Positions 53,703 to 55,991 of a DNA stretch of 55,991 nucleotides are shown piece after piece. Position numbers and translations under genes: made by a program. The stretch covers positions 874,513 through 930,503 of the forward strand of contig NZ_LT800499.1 of assembly GCF_900166625.1 (NCBI RefSeq), given 5' to 3'. Under the pieces are notes generated by a model that saw nothing but the letters and a program-made list of their open reading frames with translations, searched no databases and had not been told where the DNA came from. How positions within the stretch are numbered: the stretch's first letter is position 1; each line of letters opens with the position of its first letter. This stretch comes from Halobacillus massiliensis (GTDB lineage Bacteria; Bacillota; Bacilli; Bacillales; Halobacillaceae).

Positions 53703-54713
53703 ATGGATATTCGAGACAAGTTAGAGTTAGAAGCAAATTTTTTAAGAGAAAGTAACGCAAAATCATTAAGTATAAGTATAAATACAACCTCCAAACATGC
53801 AATTGATTTTAGGACTCTTCCTAGAAGGATGGTATTAGAAAATGCAATGTCCTCATTTATGATAAATAATGAAAATTATCTTATTGAGACCCTTAATTAT
53901 TTCGATGGTATTGCAGATAGTATATTTATAGATATTGAGAGAAAACAGCTTATTAATCTTTACGAAGTTGCAAAGCAGCATATAAAGAAATCAAAGATTG
54001 TTGCAATCAAACCCAATGATACAACTTTAGAGTCGTGCGACTTATTAACCCGTAATCTTTTTAATGATGACCTTCACAACAAAAAAATAGTAGTTGTTGG
54101 TACTGGTAATTTAGCAGGGAAAATTGCGCTAAGGTTAGCAGAAAGACAAGCTAACGTGTATATAAAAGGGAGAACCAAAGAAAAGGAAAGACTAATTGTA
54201 GATAATTTAAATAGTTTTCTCCCGAAATTTAATGAAAAAATTAAAGTTTTTAGTGAAGTGCCAATTATTGAAAGTAAAGTAGATTTAGTTATATCCTTTT
54301 TATCAGGGCAATTTGAAGAAGAGCATCTTTTATATCCTATTATAGATAATAATACTTACATAATTGATGGAGGTATAAATAATTTTAGTAAGCAATTTAT
54401 AAGAACAATGCTTAGCAATAATATTCCAATATCAAGGCTAGACTCACGAATGGCTTTACCTTACCAGTTTCTATCAAGTATGGAGTATACTAATAGTTTT
54501 CTAAAAGATATTTATGGAAAAAACACTATAAATGGTTATAAAGTTGTAGCAGGGGGAGTTATTGGAGCTGAAGGGGTAGTCATACTAGATAATATTAAAA
54601 ATCCAAAACAGATCATTGGTATAGCGGATGGCAGAGGAGGTATTAAAAAAGATGAACAACTTACAGAAGAGGACAGAGAGTCCATTTGCAATATTAAGAA
54701 AACCATTTCATAG
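53703..54713 (+). CDS. Unrecognised Rossmann-fold oxidoreductase-like protein
   Basis: The 336-residue product has a helical N-terminal domain (about 1-115) and a Rossmann domain starting at NKKIVVVGTGNLAGKIALRL (about 126-145), with GTGNLA as the dinucleotide loop and KGRTKEK after the second strand, suggesting NADP. The end has VAGGVIGAEGVVILDN and GIADGRGGI. The layout is like the methylene-tetrahydrofolate or shikimate dehydrogenase folds, but I do not recognise a family. ATG at 53703 follows AAGGGAG. It overlaps the sugar-transferase gene by 62 bases, so it is part of this locus. It might make an unusual sugar or acyl group; function unknown. Confidence 0.65.
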   Translation: MDIRDKLELEANFLRESNAKSLSISINTTSKHAIDFRTLPRRMVLENAMSSFMINNENYLIETLNYFDGIADSIFIDIERKQLINLYEVAKQHIKKSKIVAIKPNDTTLESCDLLTRNLFNDDLHNKKIVVVGTGNLAGKIALRLAERQANVYIKGRTKEKERLIVDNLNSFLPKFNEKIKVFSEVPIIESKVDLVISFLSGQFEEEHLLYPIIDNNTYIIDGGINNFSKQFIRTMLSNNIPISRLDSRMALPYQFLSSMEYTNSFLKDIYGKNTINGYKVVAGGVIGAEGVVILDNIKNPKQIIGIADGRGGIKKDEQLTEEDRESICNIKKTIS

Positions 54714-55326
54714 TACTCTGAAACGGTTGTTTGATATTATTGTAAGTATTTTTTCTTTGCTAATATTATCACCAATTTTTATTATACTTTCTTTATTTAT
54801 CATCGTTGAAGATGGTTTCCCAATATTCTTCAAGCAGAGAAGAAGTGGGTTAAATGATAATGAATTCAAAATGTATAAATTTAGATCTATGATAAATAAG
54901 CCTTCTGCAAAAAATGAAAAAACTACTAACATTTATAATTGGGTGAATGGTGTACCAGATGAATTTGTATTTAAAACATCTTCAGAAACTAATCCTAACA
55001 TTACAAAAATAGGTTCTTTTATTCGAAAGTATAGTTTAGATGAATTACCTCAATTTTATAATGTCTTAAAAGGTGAAATGAGTATAATAGGGCCAAGACC
55101 AGAAATTATTGAAATTACAAGATGTTATAATTCTGTTCAGAAAAGAAGATTATCCGTTAAACCAGGAATTACTGGAATGGCCCAAGTAAATGGTCGAAGT
55201 GATATCAATCATGGTGAAAAAATAGCTTTTGATTTGTTATACGTAGACAATTTTAGCATTTGGTTAGATTTGAAGATTTTCTATAAAACAATTATTCAAG
55301 TTTTTACAGGTAAAGGATCTGTTTAA
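54652..55326 (+). CDS. Initiating sugar-phosphate transferase (polyprenyl glycosylphosphotransferase)
   Basis: The 224-residue product is a short PglC/EpsL-type transferase: one membrane segment at about 27-50 (KRLFDIIVSI leads in), then FFKQRRSGLNDNEFKMYKFR (about 62-81), KIGSFIRKYSLDELPQFYNV (about 121-140), SIIGPRPE (about 147-154) with the catalytic Asp-Glu upstream, and KPGITGMAQVNGRSD (about 173-187). It would load the first sugar phosphate onto undecaprenyl phosphate, probably the product of the EpsC-type pathway. ATG at 54652 follows GAGGAGGT; the start lies inside the previous gene. A terminator follows at 55386-55418. This closes the plus-strand locus. Confidence 0.92.
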   Translation: MNNLQKRTESPFAILRKPFHSTLKRLFDIIVSIFSLLILSPIFIILSLFIIVEDGFPIFFKQRRSGLNDNEFKMYKFRSMINKPSAKNEKTTNIYNWVNGVPDEFVFKTSSETNPNITKIGSFIRKYSLDELPQFYNVLKGEMSIIGPRPEIIEITRCYNSVQKRRLSVKPGITGMAQVNGRSDINHGEKIAFDLLYVDNFSIWLDLKIFYKTIIQVFTGKGSV

Positions 55327-55385
55327 TACTGCTTTAATCTCCTTTAGAGAATGGTAGTTAAAAAATTATTTTATGATGCAATAAG

Positions 55386-55418
55386 AACTACCTTATAACT
55401 AAAAATAAGGTAGTTTTT
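55386..55418. terminator. Intrinsic terminator at the end of the polysaccharide locus
   Basis: AACTACCTTA pairs with TAAGGTAGTT around TAACTAAAAA, followed by six T. It lies between the sugar transferase and the minus-strand epimerase gene. Confidence 0.85.
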
Positions 55419-55487
55419 TATTCTATGAAGTAGATTTAGTAATTTAAGAAGAAAAATCTATTTTAGAGAAAGTTTTTCATGAGATTA

Positions 55488-55991
55488 TTAATCCTTATTT
55501 TCCTTGAAGAAACATATGATAGAATCAGCTATTCTCGCAGAAGCCTGTCCATCTCCATAAGGATTGGAAGCACGAGCCATGGCGGCATGTTTAGCCTGAT
55601 CAGATAAAAGTTCGTGAGCCAAATTGTAGATATGGTCCTCGTCCGTTCCGGCGAGTTTAAGCGTTCCTGCTTCAATTCCTTCTGGTCTTTCGGTTGTATT
55701 TCGAAGCACAAGTACAGGCACGCCCAGAGAAGGCGCTTCTTCCTGCACACCCCCAGAATCGGTAAGAATCAAGTGAGCACGGGAAGCAAAATTATGAAAG
55801 TCAATGACACCCAGTGGTTCAATCAGCTTAATTCTGTCATCTTTTCCTAGTATCTCATCCGCCGTCTCCCGTACAGCCGGATTTAAGTGTACGGGATAAA
55901 CGACTTCAATATCATCATGAGTTTCTACTAGTCGTTTTATCGCACGAAACATCTGCTTCATATTGCTGCCAAGGTTTTCACGGCGATGAGC
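55488..55991 (-). CDS. wecB: UDP-N-acetylglucosamine 2-epimerase (non-hydrolysing), 3' part
   Basis: The 167-residue C-terminal part is in the window; the start is beyond its right edge. It begins with AHRRENLGSNM, a conserved element of the family, and holds VYPVHLNPAVRE, LILTDSGGVQEEAPSLGVPV and LRNTTERPEGIEAGTLKLAG, the UDP-binding C-terminal half. It interconverts UDP-GlcNAc and UDP-ManNAc, feeding the WecC-like dehydrogenase at 44844. It is on the opposite strand and is more G+C rich than the polysaccharide core, so it may be a separate core gene (the teichoic-acid MnaA role in bacilli) shared with this locus. Confidence 0.93.
   Translation of the reverse strand, partial: AHRRENLGSNMKQMFRAIKRLVETHDDIEVVYPVHLNPAVRETADEILGKDDRIKLIEPLGVIDFHNFASRAHLILTDSGGVQEEAPSLGVPVLVLRNTTERPEGIEAGTLKLAGTDEDHIYNLAHELLSDQAKHAAMARASNPYGDGQASARIADSIICFFKENKD

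Overview
The window looks like a chromosomal segment of a spore-forming member of the Bacillaceae, possibly a marine or salt-tolerant genus such as Halobacillus; the genus is an inference and cannot be fixed from sequence alone. Signs of the group are strong Shine-Dalgarno sequences with many TTG and GTG starts, SinR-like and YwqE-like proteins, a GsiB stress protein behind a sigma-B-type promoter, and an S-box (SAM-I) riboswitch. No tRNA, rRNA, CRISPR array, transposase or phage assembly gene was found.

Layout. Positions 1-3,850 hold small housekeeping or hypothetical genes: a glyoxalase-fold protein, a DUF3953-like membrane protein, a homocysteine S-methyltransferase under an S-box on the minus strand, and a decayed TrkA-C fragment. 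Positions 3,879-7,746 hold a giant collagen-like protein and a stand-alone paralogue of its C-terminal domain. Positions 8,100-21,816 are a patchwork of accessory genes: small membrane proteins, two GNAT acetyltransferases, a polysaccharide-deacetylase lipoprotein, a 2-hydroxyacid dehydrogenase, a PadR operon with a serine hydrolase, a two-gene minus-strand operon with a BNR-repeat protein, and a TetR-ABC transporter operon. Positions 21,972-29,159 hold three large SHAEG-repeat (YadA-head-like) surface proteins ending in a phage-type Peptidase_G2 domain. The third carries the same N-terminal domain as the collagen protein, so the five surface genes are a domain-shuffled set. Positions 29,264-32,386 hold a HAD phosphatase, gsiB, a DUF2254 membrane protein and a small hypothetical.

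From 33,082 to the end lies an exopolysaccharide region. It opens with two SinR-like regulators interleaved with three CpsB/YwqE-type tyrosine phosphatases, the first of which has lost active-site residues. It continues with an EpsC-type dehydratase, a Wzx flippase, remains of a Wzy polymerase, glycosyltransferases, two sulfotransferases, a signal-less BNR protein, a WecC-type UDP-ManNAc dehydrogenase and a heparinase II/III-like protein. Next come ATP sulfurylase, an SLC13 sulfate permease, APS kinase and CysQ, then an unrecognised Rossmann enzyme, the initiating sugar transferase and, on the opposite strand, a truncated wecB.

How it fits together. WecB and WecC would make UDP-ManNAcA, EpsC a dehydrated amino sugar, and the sugar transferase would start the repeat unit on undecaprenyl phosphate. 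The permease, Sat and CysC would supply PAPS, the two sulfotransferases would use it, and CysQ would clear PAP. No PAPS reductase or sulfite reductase is present, so the sulfate genes look dedicated to sulfation. The simplest reading is a locus for a sulfated, uronate-containing exopolysaccharide, unusual for a Gram-positive. The other notable system is the modular fibrous surface proteins, which combine collagen triplets, trimeric-adhesin head repeats and phage tail-fibre autoprocessing domains; weak sigma-K-like promoter boxes hint at expression on the spore surface.
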